The position numbers and the translations under genes are program-made. The notes beneath the pieces are model-generated. The model saw only the letters and a list, made by a program, of their open reading frames with translations. It ran no database searches and was not told where the DNA came from. From Purshia tridentata (Eukaryota; Streptophyta; Magnoliopsida; Rosales; Rosaceae): a stretch of DNA of 64,000 bases. The stretch is from NCBI GenBank assembly GCA_003254885.1, contig QANT01002254.1, positions 41,337 to 105,336 on the forward strand, read 5' to 3'. This document shows, piece after piece, positions 25,150-38,552 of the stretch (the first letter of the stretch is position 1; every line of letters begins with the position of its first letter).

Positions 25150-25669
25150 GGTTCATATGGGTTGTAATGGAATGAAATGGACCTTTTTTCTTCTGGTTTT
25201 TAAGAGGTCGAAGTTTGAAATGTTATGCATTATTTTGTTGTGTAGTTTTGTGGGTAACTGTGGTTTTTTTGGTTTGTAATGCATTATCTATGTTAATAGC
25301 ACATGACATTTCAGTGATTAATAACTTAGGTTTTTCTTGTGTAGTTTGGTTATTTGGTATCTGAAAATTATTCTTTATTGTTCTAAGGTGTAAATCAGAG
25401 GGAGACCCTTGATGAAGTTGGAGTGATTCTGTTCCCCTAACTATAGTACTCTGGACTTTTTTTTGGTTAATTGTGTGTATTGTGGATATGGTTTTTTGTG
25501 ATGTGTTTCGGAACAAATAGTTTGAGATTGCTAATGTATTAATTTTGGAGCACCTTAAGCATGCTTTTTAAGTTTCAACATATGTATTTAAGGAAGGCTT
25601 GGGTTAACCTAATTAAAACCATTATTACCTGGTGCAATTGGGTTAACCTAATTAGAACAAACTTAGCAC
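25150..25669. other. Intergenic DNA, nothing recognised
   Basis: T-rich sequence between the GRF pseudogene and the first satellite monomer. GGTTAACCTAATTA occurs twice near 25600-25650. No gene. Confidence 0.5.
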
Positions 25670-28600
25670 ACTTAGTGTTAAGAATGAACTCAAAGGTCAT
25701 TTTGGTGCATGCTTTCGTCTAAATTGCAACAAAACGTGCCCGGTTGGCAAGAAAGACATGCGGAAGCACTTTCTCATGTCTCGATTTGCGTGCTAGCCCT
25801 AAGGAGCCACTTTAAGCGTTAAGAATGCACGAAGACATCATTCCGGCGCATACTCAGTCCAAATTCGTCCAAAAAGAACCACTTTAGGTCTTAAGAATGC
25901 ACGAAAAGGTCATTTCGGTGTGCACTGAGTCCAATTTGGATGAAGTTACACCAGAACGTTCTCGGTTGGCAAGAAAGACGTGGGGAAGCACTTTCTCATG
26001 TCTCGATTACCGTGCACGCCCGAGAGAACAACATTGGGTGCTGAGAGTGCACGAATACGTCATTTCGGTGCGCACTTAGTCCAGTTCGGTTAAAATTGCA
26101 CCAAAACGTGCTCGGTTGACAAGAAACACGTGGGAACCACTTTCTCGTGTGTGGATTACCCTTCTAGCCCAAATGAACTACTTTTGGTGCTAAGAATGCA
26201 CGAGTACGTGGTTTCGGTGCACAATGAAGGTCAAATTTGGCTAACGTAGCCACAAAACGTGCTCGGTTGTCAAGAAGGACATAGGGATGCACTTTCTCAT
26301 GCTTGGATTAGCGTTCTAAGCCTAAAAGAAGCACATTTCGTGTTAGGATGGAACAAAAGTGTCTTTTCGGTGCATACTCAGTCCAACTTGGTCAAAGTTG
26401 CACCAAAACGTGCCCGATTGGCAAGAAAGGGATGGGGAAACACTTTCTAATGTGTCGATTAGCGTGCTAGCCCTCAGGAACAACTTTAGGTGTTAAGAAG
26501 GAGCGAAAACGTCGTTTCGGTGCACACTCGGTACGATTTGGTTCAAGTTGCACCAAAAAGTTATCGGTTGGCAAGAAAGACATGGGGAAGCGCTTTCTCA
26601 TGCTTGGATTAGCATCCTACCCCTAGAGAAGCACATTTCGTGTTTAGAAGTAACGAAAACATCTCTTTGGTGCGTGCTCAGTCCAACTTCGTGTGATTTC
26701 CACCGAAACGCGCCCGGTTGGCAAGAAGGATGTGGGGAAGCACTTTCTCATGCTTGGATCAGCATTCTAGCCCTCAAGGAGCACCTTTTTTGGGTAAGAA
26801 CGCACGAAAACATCATTTCGGCGCATACTCAATCTGGTTTGGTTTCAATTGCACCAAAACGTGCCCGGTTGGCAATAAAGGCATGAGGAGGCACTTTATC
26901 TTGTTTGCATTAGCGTTCTAGCCCAAATGAACCACTTTAGGTGTTAAGAAGGAACGAAAACGTCGTTTCGGTGCACACTCGGTACGATTTGGTTCAAGTT
27001 GCACCAAAACGTTATCGGTTGGCAAGAAAGACATGGGGAAGCGCTTTCTCATGCTTGCATTAGCATCCTAGCCCTAGAGAAGCACATTTCGTGTTTAGAA
27101 GTAACGAAAACATCACTTCGGTGCGTGCTCAGTCCAACTTCGTGCAATTTCCACCAAAACCTGCCCGGTTGGCAAGAAAGATATGGGGAAGCACTTTCTC
27201 ATGCTTGGATTAGCGTTCTAGCCCTCAAGAAGCACCTTTTTTGGGTAAGAACGCACGAAAACATCATTTCGGTGCTTACTCAATCTAGTTTCGTTTCGAT
27301 TGCACCAAAACGTACCCGGTTGGCAATAAAGACATGAGGAGGCACTCTCTCTTGTTTGGATTAGCGTTCTAGCCCAAATGAACCACTTTAGGTGTTAAGA
27401 ATGCATGGTGCGTCGTTTCAGTGCACACCTCGTACGATTTGGTTAAAGTTGCGCCAAAACGTGCTCGGTTGGCAAGAAGCACGTTCTCACGCTTGGATTC
27501 ACGTTCTAGCCCTAGAGAAGCACACTTCGTGTTAAGAATGAACTCAAAGGTCTTTTCGGTGCATGCTTTCGTCTAAATTGCAACAAAACGTGCCCGGTTG
27601 CCAAGAAAGACATGCGGAAGCACTTTCTCATGTCTCCATTTCCGTGCTAGCCCTAAGGAGGCACTTTAGGCGTTAAGAATGCACGAAGACATCATTCCGG
27701 TGCACAGTCAGTCCAAATTCGTCCAAAAAGAACCACTTTAAGTCTTAAGAATGCACAAAAAGGTCATTTCGGTGTGCACTGAGTCCAATTTGATTGAAGT
27801 TACACCAAAACGTTCCCGGTTGGCAAGAAAGACGTGGGGAAGCACTTTCTCATGTCTCCATTACCGTGCACGCCCGAGAGAACAACTTTGGGTGCTAAGA
27901 GTGCACGATTACGTTATTTCGGTGCGCACTTAGTCCAATTCGGTCAAAGTTGCACCAAAACGTGCTCGATTGACAAGAAACACATGNCTCGGTTGACAAG
28001 AAACACATGGGAACCACTTTCTCGTGTGTGGATTAGCGTTCTAGCCCAAATGAACTACTTTTGGTGCTAAGAATGCACGAGTACGTGGTTTCGGTGCACA
28101 TTGAAGGTCAGATTTGGCTAACGTAGCAACAAAACGTGCTCGGTCGGCAAGAAAGACATAGGGATGCACTTTCTCATGCTTGGATTAGCCTTCTAAGCCT
28201 AAATGAAGCACATTTCGTGTTAGGATGGAACAAAAGTGTCTTTTCGGTGCATACTCAGTCAAACTTGGTCAAAGTTGCACCAAAACGTGCCCGGTTGGCA
28301 AGAAAGGAATGAGGAAGCACTCTCTAATGTGTCGATTAGCGTGCTAGCCCTCAGGAACCACTTTAGGTGTTTAGAAGGAGCGAAAACGTCGTTTCGGTGC
28401 ACACTCGGTGCGATTTGGCTCAAGTTGCACCCAAACGTTATCGGTTGGCAAGAAAGACGTGGGGAAGCGCTTTCTCATGCTTGGATTAGCATCCTAGCCC
28501 TAGAGAAGCACATTTCGTGTTTAGAAGTAACGAAAACATCACTTCGGTGCGTGCTCAGTCCAACTTCGTGCGATTTCCACCAAAACGCGCCCGGTTGGCA

Positions 28601-31600
28601 AGAAGGATATGGGGAAGCACTTTCTCATGCTTGGATTAGCGTTCTAGCCCTCAAGAAGCACCTTTTTTTGGGTAAGAACGCACGAAAACATCATTTCGGC
28701 GCATACTCAATCTAGTTTCGTTTCAATTGCACCGAAACGTGTCCGGTTCGCAATAAAGGCATGAGGAGGCACTTTGTCTTGTTTGAGTTAGCGTTCTAGC
28801 CCAAATGAACCACTTTAGCTGTTAAGAATGCATGGTGCGTTATTTCGCTGCACACCGTGTACGATTTGGTTAAAGTTGCGCCAAAACGTGCTCGGTTGGC
28901 AAGAAGCACGTTCTCACGCTTGGATTCACGTTCTGGCCCTAGAGAAGCACACTTCGTGTTAAGAATTAACTCAAAGGTCATTTCGGTGCATGCTTTCGTC
29001 TAAATTGCAACAAAACGTGCCCGGTTGGCAAGAAAGACATGCGGAAGCACTTTCTCATGTCTCGATTTGCCTGCTAGCCCTAAGCAGCCACTTTAGGCGT
29101 TAAGAATGCACGAAGACATCATTCCGGCGCACACTCAGTCCAAATTCGTCCAAAAAGAACCACTTTAGGTCTTAAGAATGCACGAAAAGGTCATTTCGGT
29201 GTGCACTGAGTCCAATTTGATTGAACTTACACCAAAACGTTTCCGGTTGGCAAGAAAGACGTGGGGAAGCACATTCTCATGCTTGGATTAGCGTTCTAGC
29301 CCTCAAGAAGCACCTTTTTTTGGGTAAGAACGCACGAAAACATCATTTCGACGCATACTCAATCTAGTTTCGTTTCAATTGCACCGAAACTTGTCCGATT
29401 CGCAATAAAGGCATGAGGAGGCACTTTGTCTTGTTTAAGTTAGCGTTCTAGCCCAAATGAACCACTTTAGGTGTTAAGAATGCATGGTGCGTCATTTCGG
29501 TGCACACCGCGTACGATTTGGTTAAAGTTGCGCCAAAACGTGCTCGGTTGGCAAGAAGCACGTTCTCACGCTTGGATTCACGTTCTAGCCCTAGAGAAGC
29601 ACACTTCGTGTTAAGAATGAACTCAAAGGTCATTTCGGTGCATGCTTTCGTCTAAATTGCAACAAAACGTGCCCGGTTGACAAGGAAGACATGCGGAAGC
29701 ACTTTCTCATGTCCCAATTTGCGTGCTAGCCCTAAGGAGCCACTTTAGGCGTTAAGAATGCACGAAGACATCATTCCGGCGCACACTCAGTCCAAATTCG
29801 TCCAAAAAGAACCACTTTAGGTCTTAAGAATGCACGAAAAGGTCATTTCGGTGTGCACTGAGTCCAATTTGATTGAAGTTACACCAAAACGTTCCCGGTT
29901 GGCAAGAAAGACGTGGGGAAGCACTTTCTCATGTCTCCATTACCGTGCACGCCCGAGAGAACAACTTTGGGTGCTGAGAGTGCACGAATACGTCATTTCG
30001 GTGCGCACTTAGTCCAATTCGGTCAAAGTTGCACCAAAACGTGCTCGGTTGACAAGAAACACATGGGAACCACTTTCTCGTGTGTGGATTAGCGTTCTAG
30101 CCCAAATGAACTACTTTTGGTGCTAAGAATGCACGAGTACGTGGTTTCGGTGCACATTGAAGGTCAAATTTGGCTAACGTAGCAACAAAACGTGCTCGGT
30201 TGGCAAGAAAGACATAGGGATGCACTTTCTCATGCTTGGATTAGCGTTCTAAGCCTAAAAGAAGCACATTTCGTGTTAGGATGGAACAAAAGTGTCTTTT
30301 CGGTGCATACTCGGTCCAACTTGGTCAAAGTTGCACCAAAACGTGCCCGGCTGGCAAGAAAGGGATGAGGAAGTACTCTCTAGTGTGTCGATTAGCGTGC
30401 GAGCCCTCAGGAACCACTTTAGGTGTTTAGAAGGAGCGAAAACGTCGTTTCGGTGCACACTCGGTGCGATTTGGCTCAAGTTGCACCCAAACGTGGAAAA
30501 CATCACTTCGGTGCGTGCTCAGTCCAACTTCGTGCGATTTCCAGCAAAACGCGCCCGGTTGGCAAGAAGGATATGGGGAAGCACTTTCTCATGCTTGGAT
30601 TAGCGTTCTAGCCCTCAAGAAGCACCTTTTTTTGGGTAAGAACGCACGAAAACATCATTTCGCCGCATACTCAATCTAGTTTCGTTTCAATTGCACCGAA
30701 ACGTGCCCGGTTGGTAATAAAGGCGTGAGGAGGCACTTTGTCTTGTTTGGGTTAGCGTTCTAGCCCAAATGAACCACTTTAGGTGTTAAGAATGCATGGT
30801 GCGTCATTTCGGTGCACACCGCGTATGATTTGGTTAAAGTTGCGCCAAAACGTGCTCGGTTGGTAAGAAGCACGTTGTCACGCTTGGATTCACGCTCTAG
30901 CCCTAGAGAAGCACACTACGTGTTAAGAATGAACTCAAAGGTCATTTCGGTGCATGCTTTTGTCTAAATTGCAACAAAACGTGCCCGGTTGGCAAGAAAG
31001 ACATGCGGAAGCACTTTCTCATGTCCCGATTTGCGTGCTAGCCCTAAGGAGCCACTTTAGGCGTTAAGAATGCACGAAGACATCATTCCGGCGCACAGTC
31101 AGTCAAAATTCGTCCAAAAAGAACCACTTTAGGTCGGAAGCACTTTCTCATGTCTCGATTTGCGTGCTACCCCTAAGGAGCCACTTTAGGCGTTAAGAAT
31201 GCACGAAGACATCATTCCGGTGCACACTCAGTCCAAATTCGTCCGAAAAGAACCACTTTAGGTCTTAAGAATGCACGAAAAGGTCATTTCGGTGTGCACT
31301 GAGTCCAATTTGATTGAAGTTACACCAAAACGTTCCCGGTTGGCAAGAAAGACGTGGGGAAGCACTTTCTCATGTCTCCATTACCGTGCACGCCCGAGAG
31401 AACAACTTTGGGTGCTGAGAGTGCACGAATACGTCATTTCGGTGCGCACTTAGTCCAATTCGGTCAAAGTTCCACCAAAACGTGCTCGGTTGATAAGAAA
31501 CACATGGGAACCATTTTCTCGTGTGTGGATTAGTTTTCTAGCCCAAATGAACTACTTTTGGTGCTAAGAATGCACGAGTACGTGGTTTCGGTGCGCATTG

Positions 31601-34600
31601 AAGGTCAAATTTGGCTAACGTAGCAACAAAACGTGCTCGGTTGGCAAGAAAGACATAGGGATGCACTTTCTCATGCTTGGATTAGCGTTCTAAGCCTAAA
31701 AGAAACACATTTCGTGTTAGGATGGAACAAAAGTGTCTGTTCGGTGCATACTCAGTCCAACTTGGTCAAAGTTGCACCAAAACATGCCCGGTTTTTCAAG
31801 AAAGGGATGGGGAAGCACTCTCTTATGTGTCGATTAGCGTGCTAGCCCTCAGGAACCACTTTAGGTGTTTAGAAGGAGCGAAACCATCGTTTCGGTGCAC
31901 ACTCGGTGCGATTTGGCTCAAGTTGCACCCAAACGTTATCGGTTGGCAAGAAAGACGTGGGGAAGCGCTTTCTCATGCTTGGATTAGCATCCTAGCCCTA
32001 GAGAAGCACATTTCGTGTTTAGAAGTAACGAAAACATCACTTCGGTGCGTGCTCAGTCCAACTTCGTGCGATTTCCACCAAAACGCGCCCGGTTGGCAAG
32101 AAGGATATGGGGAAGCACTTTCTCATGCTTGGATTAGCGTTCTAGCCCTCAAGAAGCACCCTTTTTTGGGTAAGAACGCATGAAAACATCATTTCGGCGC
32201 ATACCCAATCCAGTTTCGTTTCCATTGAACCGAAACGTGCCCGGGTGGCAATAAAGGCATGAGGAGGCACTTTGTCTTGTCCGGATTAGCGTTCTAGCCC
32301 AAATGAACCACTTTAGGTGTTATGAACTGATGGAGCGTCATTTCGGTGCACACCGCGTACGATTTGGTTAAAGTTGCGCCAAAACGTGCTCGGATGGCAA
32401 GAAGCACGTTCTCATGCTTGGATTCACGTTCTAGCCCTAGAGAAGCACACTTCGTGTTAAGAATGAACTCAAAGGTCATTTCGGTGCATGCTTTCGTCTA
32501 AATTGCAACAAAACGTGCCCGGTTGGCAAGAAAGACATGCGGAAGCACTTTCTCATGTCCCGATTTGCGTGCTAGCCCTAAGGAGCCACTTTAGGCGTTA
32601 AGAATGCACGAAGACATCATTCCGGTGTACACTCAGTCCAAATTCGTCCGAAAAGAACCACTTTAGGTCTTAAGAATGCACGAAAAGGTCATTTCGGTGT
32701 GCACTGAGTCCAATTTGATTGAAGTAACATAAAAACGTTCCCGGTTGGCAAGAAAGACGTGGGGAAGCACTTTCTCATGTCTCCACTACCGTGCACGCCC
32801 GAGAGAACAACTTTGGGTGCTGAGAGTGCACGAATACGTCATTTCGGTGCGCACTTAGTCCAATTCTGTCAAAGTTGCACCAAAACGTGCTCGGATGGCA
32901 AGAAACACATGGGAACCACTTTCTCGTGTGTGGACTAGCGTTCTAGCCCAAATGAACTACTTTTGGTGCTAAGAATTCACGAGTACGTGGTTTCGGTGCA
33001 CATTGAAGGTCAAATTTGGCTAACGTAGCAACAAAACGTGCTCGGTTGGCAAGAAAGACATAGGGATGCACTTTCTCATGCTTGGATTAGCGTTCCAGGA
33101 CTAAAAGAAGCACATTTCGTGTGAGGATGGAACAAAAGTGTCTTTTCGGTGCATACTCAGTCGAACTTGGTCAAAGTTCCACCAAAACGTGCCTGGTTGG
33201 TAAGAAAGGGATGAGGAAGCACTCTCTAATGTGTCGATTAGCGTGCTAGCCCTTAGGAACCACTTTAGGTGTTTAGAAGGAGCGAAAACGTCATTTCGGT
33301 GCAGACTCGGCGCGATTTGGCTCAAGTTGCACCCAAACGTTATCGGTTGGCAAGAAAGACGTGGGGAAGTGCTTTCTCATGCTTGGATTAGCATCCTAGC
33401 CCTAGAGTAGCACATTTCGTGTTTAGAAGTAATGAAAACATCACTTCGGCGCGTGCTCAGGCCAACTTCGTGCGATTTCCACCAAAACGCGCCCGGTTTG
33501 CAAGAAGGATATGGGGAAGCACTTTCTCATGCTTGGATTACCGTTCTAGCCCTCAAGAAGCACCTTGTTTTGGGTAAGAACGCACGAAAACATCATTTCG
33601 GTGCATACTCAATCCAGTTTCGTTTCAATTGCACCGAAACGTGCCCGGTTGGCAATAAAGGCATGAGGAGGCACTTTGTCTTGTTTGGATTAGCGTTCTA
33701 GCCCAAATGAACCACTTTAGGTGTTAAGAATACATGGAGCGTCATTTCGATGCACCCCGCGCACGATTTGGTTAAAGTTGCGCCAAAACGTGCTCGGTTG
33801 GCAAGAAGCACGTTCTCAAGCTTGGATTCACGTTCTAGCCCTAGAGAAGCACACTTCGTGTTAAGAATGAACTCAAAGGTCATTTCGGTGCATGCTTTCG
33901 TCTAAATTGCAACAAAACGTGCCCAGTTGGCAAGAAAGACATGCGGAAGCACTTTCTCATGTCTTGATTTACGTGCTAGCCCTAAGGAGCCACTTTAGGC
34001 GTTAAGAATGCACGAAGACATCATTCCGGTGTACACTCAGTCCAAATTCTTCCGAAAAGAACCACTTTAGGTCTTAAGAATGCACGAAGAGGTCATTTTG
34101 GTGTGCACTGAGTCCAATTTGATTGAAGTTACATAAAAACGTTCCCCGTTGGCAAGAAAGACGTGGGGAAGCACTTTCTCATGTCTCCATTACCGTCCAC
34201 GCCCGAGAGAACAACTTTGGGTGCTGAGAGTGCACGAATACGTCATTTCGGTGCGCACTTAGTCCAATTCGGTTAAAGTTGCGCCAAAACGTGCTCGGTT
34301 GGCAAGAAGCAAGTTCTCATGCTTGGATTCCCGTTCTAGCCCTAGAGAAGCACACTTCGTGTTAAGAATGAACTCAAAGGTCATTTCGGTGCATGCTTTC
34401 GTCTAAATTGCAACAAAACGTGCCCGGTTGGCAAGAAAGACATGCGGAAGCACTTTCTCATGTCCCGATTTGCGTGCTAGCCCTAAGGAGCCACTTTAGG
34501 CGTGAAGAATGCACGAAGACATCATTCCGGCGCACACTCAGTCCAAATTCGTCCAAAAAGAACCACTTTAGGTCTTAAGAATGCACGAAAAGGTCATTTC

Positions 34601-35943
34601 GGTTTGCACTGAGTCCAATTTGATTGAACTTACACCAAAACGTTCTCGGTTGGTAACAAGCACGTTCTCATGCTTGGATTCACGTTCTAGCCCTAGAGAA
34701 GCACACTTCGTGTTAAGAATGAACTCAAAGGTCATTTCGGTGCATGCTTTCGTCTAAATTGCAACAAAACGTGCCCGGTTGGCAAGAAAGACATGCGGAA
34801 GCACTTTCTCATGTCCCGATTTGCGAGCTAGCCCTAAGGAGCAACTTTAGGCGTTAAGCATGCACGAAGACATCATTCCGGCGCACAGTCAGTCCAAATT
34901 CGTCCGAAAAGAACCACTTTAGGTCTTAAGAATGCACGAAAAGGTCATTTCGGTGTGCACTGAGTCCAATTTGATTGAAGTTACACCATAACGTTCCCGG
35001 TTGGCAAGAAAGACGTGGGGAAGCACTTTCTCATGTCTCCATTACCGTGCATGCCCGAGAGAACAACTTTGGGTGCTGAGAGTGCACGAGTACGTGGTTT
35101 CGGTGCACATTGAAGGTTAAATTTGGCTAACGTAGCAACAAAACGTGCTCGGTTGGAAAGAAAGACATAGGGATGCGCTTTCTCTTGCTTGGATTAGCGT
35201 TCTAAGCCTAAAAGAAGCACATTTCGTGTTAGGATGGAACAAAAGTGTCTTTTCGGTGCATACTCAGTCCAACTTGGTCAAAGTTGCACCAAAACGTACC
35301 CGGTTGGCAAGAAAGGGATGAGGAAGCACTCTTTAATGTGTCGATTAGCGTGCTAGCCCTCAGGAACCACTTTAGGTATTTAGAAGGAGCGAAAACGTCG
35401 TTTCGGTGCACACTCGGTGCGATTTGGCTCAAGTTGCACCCAAACGTTATCGGTTGGCAAGAAAGACGTGGGGAAGCGCTTTCTCATGCTTGGATTAGCA
35501 TCCTAGCCCTAGAGAAGCACATTTCGTGTTTAGAAGTATCGAAAACATCACTTCCGTGCGTGCTCAGTCCAACTTTGTGCGATTTCCACCAAAACGCGCC
35601 CGGTTGGCAAGAAGGATATGGGGAAGCACTTTCTCATGCTTGGATTACCGTTCTAGCCCTCAAGAAACACCTTTTTTTGGGTAAGAACGCACGAAAACAT
35701 CATTTCGGCGCATACTCAATCTAATTTCGTTTCAATTGCACCGAAACGTGCCCGGTTGGCAATAAAGGCGTGAGGAGGCACTTTGTCTTGTTTGGATTAG
35801 CGTTCTAGCCCAAATAAACCACTTTAGTTGTTAAGAACGCATGGAGCGTCATTTCGGTGCACAACGTGTACGAATTGGTTAAAGTTGCGCCAAAACGTGC
35901 TCGGTTGGCAAGAAGCACGTTCTCATGCTTGGATTCACGTTCT
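25670..35943 (+). repeat. Left satellite array: ~150-bp monomers in a ~1.4 kb higher-order repeat
   Basis: About 10.3 kb of tandem monomers. Each carries the words TTTCGGTGCACACT, GCACCAAAACGTGC, CGGTTGGCAAGAAAG, GAAGCACTTTCTCATG and GATTAGCGTTCTAGCCC. I distinguish ten monomer types (A-J) by their variant starts, such as GTTAAGAATGAACTC (A), GGAACAAAAGTG (F) and GAATGCATGG (J). They recur in fixed order; B is cut to about 70 bp and J is slightly short. Type A recurs near 25676, 27531, 28960, 29610, 30921, 32455, 33860, 34362 and 34711. The complete units span 1405-1430 bp, and others are longer or shorter by whole blocks. The same type in adjacent units is nearly identical. Open frames inside follow from the 150-bp (50-codon) period and are not supported as genes. 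The array stops abruptly at the LTR. Confidence 0.93.
27965..28009. other. Assembly junction: single N between two copies of the same 22 bases
   Basis: The N at 27987 is preceded and followed by near-identical 22-base stretches (TGACAAGAAACACATG). This looks like two contig ends whose overlap was not merged, so about 23 bases here are probably not real. Confidence 0.75.
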
Positions 35944-37123
35944 TGAAAAATTCCCAGAAAGATCCCAAATAAGCCTAGAGGCGGGGTGAATAGGCTTTTC
36001 AAACAAAATACCAAATTTTAAAAATTACCAAGTTGATTATTAGGCAGCGGATTAAAAAAACAAGTCAACTTGATAAATCAAGAAACAAGCATACACGAAC
36101 ACACAGAAATTGTTGACGCGGAAAACCCACACTTGGGAAAAACCGCGGGACCTAGTCCAGAGAAAAACAATCCACTATGTAAAATTGAAGTTCTACAACC
36201 AGTGACTCGATCCAAACCTAATCTAGACTCCTTCTAGACAGATACACTGACCTCACGCCACACGCTGCACTTCAACCACGGGAATTGCAAGGAGACCTTC
36301 TCACCAACGTCCTGCTAGCAAGAGCTCACGAACCCAGCCTCGTCCTCGATGCTCAAGTTCGAACAATTATCAAGGATGAATGAATGATGGATGATAACAT
36401 AAATAAATTTAACAAGGAACAATTTATTATGCTATCTAGTTTAAGCACCATGAACTAGTTTATATGATGTGTCTATGCAACCCTAGTTCATATCACAGCC
36501 TCACACTAATAATAAAAACCTAGAATGCAATCTCTCAAAGTGTATAATGTGTGAGCAAAAACTAAACAAGGATTAAAAGAGATTATATATAGAAGACTAA
36601 CCTTTAGAAACTAGGAAACAAGATTTATCCAATTAGGAAAGAGATTGGGACCCAATAAGGCTTTTTAAAACCTTGAAAAACTAGGATTTAAAACACAAAA
36701 ACGCACACACTCACGCGTAGGACCGGTCCTCTGGAAGCCAAAACAGAGGACCTCTCTGGAGGACCGATCCCACCACTAGGAGGACCGGTCCTCTGGGGCA
36801 CTTTCAGAAAATAAAAAGTTTTGCCACTGTGGGATCGATCCTACCAGGTGTAGGACCGATCCTATAGATCGATAACACCTGTTTGAACCTATTTTTCAGG
36901 ACACTTTTAAATGCATATGAATGAGATTCTAACCACTTAAGATGCATGCAAGGTTTCTAAGTCAACTTACCTTGATCCTAAATGAATTTGAACACCGAGA
37001 CAAGCTGTGAGGAAAAGTACTTTGAACGCGTACTTGAGAATCAACTTGACACACTAAACTAATGCTTACAACCATATGAGTTTTGTCTAAAGGAAATCGC
37101 CAATTACAAAAATTACACTTATA
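35944..37123 (-). repeat. 3' LTR (left) of the Sirevirus-like element, 1180 bp
   Basis: On the + strand it starts TGAAAAATTCCCAG and ends ATTACACTTATA. The partner LTR ends CTTACA, so one terminal base has changed. It differs from the other LTR by roughly two dozen substitutions seen by eye and one 22-bp indel. It carries two perfect AGGACCGGTCCT palindromes (36719-36730 and 36781-36792) and a TATATATA box near 36590. Confidence 0.93.
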
Positions 37124-37137
37124 ATCTCCCCCTTTGG
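37124..37137 (-). promoter_or_regulatory. Polypurine tract next to the 3' LTR
   Basis: On the - strand it reads CCAAAGGGGGAGAT and directly abuts the 3' LTR. This is the expected plus-strand primer site for reverse transcription. Confidence 0.8.
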
Positions 37138-37440
37138 CATTTCCTAGACAAAACATCATCAACAAAACAAACAATGAAAAAATAAGACTCAGGACACAAC
37201 CTTAGCTTGAGAGAGATGATCAAATCCTGCAAGAAAAACACTAACACAGAGTATACCTGTGAAGAGTAGATAAAAACAAGAAACCCAGTTCCAAGGCATA
37301 TCATGAGATACTCAAAGTAAACACAAGATTAATAAGCAACCAAAAATTATTCAGAGTACAAACCACAGCAAATAAACTAGTAGTCCAGAAAGCTGAAAGA
37401 ATAATTAAACACCGCAAACCAAATACAGCCCTAAGCCTAT

Positions 37441-37456
37441 GTCTCCCCCTTTTTGG
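37441..37456 (-). promoter_or_regulatory. Second polypurine-tract-like motif
   Basis: On the - strand it reads CCAAAAAGGGGGAGAC, about 320 bp upstream of the LTR-proximal tract and just after the extra ORF. Similar tracts occur at 39408-39421 and beside the poly-T gap at 39723-39748. Confidence 0.6.
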
Positions 37457-37500
37457 CTAGGAAAGCCAAAGGGACAAAAAGAGACACACCAACAGAAATA

Positions 37501-38552
37501 CTAATAGGGAAAACGGTTCACGCGCTGCTGAATATCAAAGACAGTCTCCTGAAGATCTTCCACCTTCGTGTGAATGTCTTGAAGATCATCAAACCGAGCA
37601 TGAAGACTGGCAAACTCCGACTGAAGATATGTCATCAATGAAGCATTATCAGGACCACCACTGGTACCAGGAGTGGAAGAAACAGATGGGTCAGGAGGAT
37701 CTAATGGGTCAGAACTAGACACAGGTGGAGGAGGTCTGAACCGAGCAGCAGACTGACTCCGGTGTAGGATAGTGATATCCACACGAGGATCGGGTGAATA
37801 ATATTCATCCGATGGCAACATGGGTACATTGTGCTTAGCAGCAAGCATAGTAATCAAAACAGGGAAGACCAAGCCAGTACTCAACTTATGGGACGAAACC
37901 CCACACTCTATGATCCTATAATAGATTAATTCAGCTAAAGGAACAAGAACAGAGGGAGTGGTCATGGCAATTAATAACCGACAAGCATCATCTGTAAGAT
38001 GAGATTTCTGAGAAGTAGGATAGATTTTAGAACGAACTAACAGAAAAAGAAGCTGGTACAAAGGAGGCATAAGACCACTAGAGAGACGCTCACCAGGGGA
38101 AGGAACATACCCCTCAGTAGCATACAATGTAGAAAACAGCTGTTCCTTAGACAGTGGAGAAACGTGAGCCTTAAAATTGTTGTAGTCAGACAAGGAAGAT
38201 GGTGGAAGATGACACAAATCTCTTATCTCATCAGGGTCAAACGGAACACGTTTACCACGAAGAAATATATGGGAAGAGGGGGATTCACGGAAATTTGGAG
38301 GGAAGTTGGCATAGAACTCCCGAACAATAGCCCCTAAATAGTTTTCACAGTGACACACAAAGTCTTTCCAACCCCTCGACTCTATGAGAGCGATAAAATC
38401 AGCAGGAAGATCACGAAAGAAGAAGGCTCGCTCAAAAATTATGGTTTTGCCCTTAAGAAACCGGTTATAGTGAGTTTCCCTCTCAAAATTTAGGAATTGT
38501 CTAAAAGGAAGTGAGGAACCCTCCCCTGAGAACGACGTTTCTTAGGAGCCAT
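37501..38552 (-). pseudogene. Extra (env-like/ORF-X) reading frame downstream of pol
   Basis: An uninterrupted 285-codon frame runs from 38358 to 37501. Its likely start lies upstream at an ATG at 38552 (MAPKKRR), with one frame change near 38525 and matching sequence (FERETHYNRF..., ALIESRGWKDF) between. The stretch GAIVREFYANF...FLRGKRVPFDPDEI resembles the putative plant transposon protein domain found in many plant retroelements. Hydrophobic stretches lie in the middle (LLFLLV, FPVLITMLAA), followed by a Pro/Ser-rich linker and a C-terminal coiled coil (LHARFDDLQDIHTKVEDLQ). In Sireviruses an extra ORF in this position is called env-like; its role is unproven. Probably non-functional here because of the frame change. 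Confidence 0.65.

Noticed and set aside
26548-28715. Many 60-160 codon frames in the left satellite as genes
   Set aside because: They repeat the same 50-residue pattern because the monomer is a multiple of three; they have no recognised domain and are broken irregularly between units.
25670-35943. Centromeric location
   Set aside because: A 150-bp satellite fits the size range, but intact genes lie within 7 kb and only about 10 kb per arm is seen; there is not enough support.
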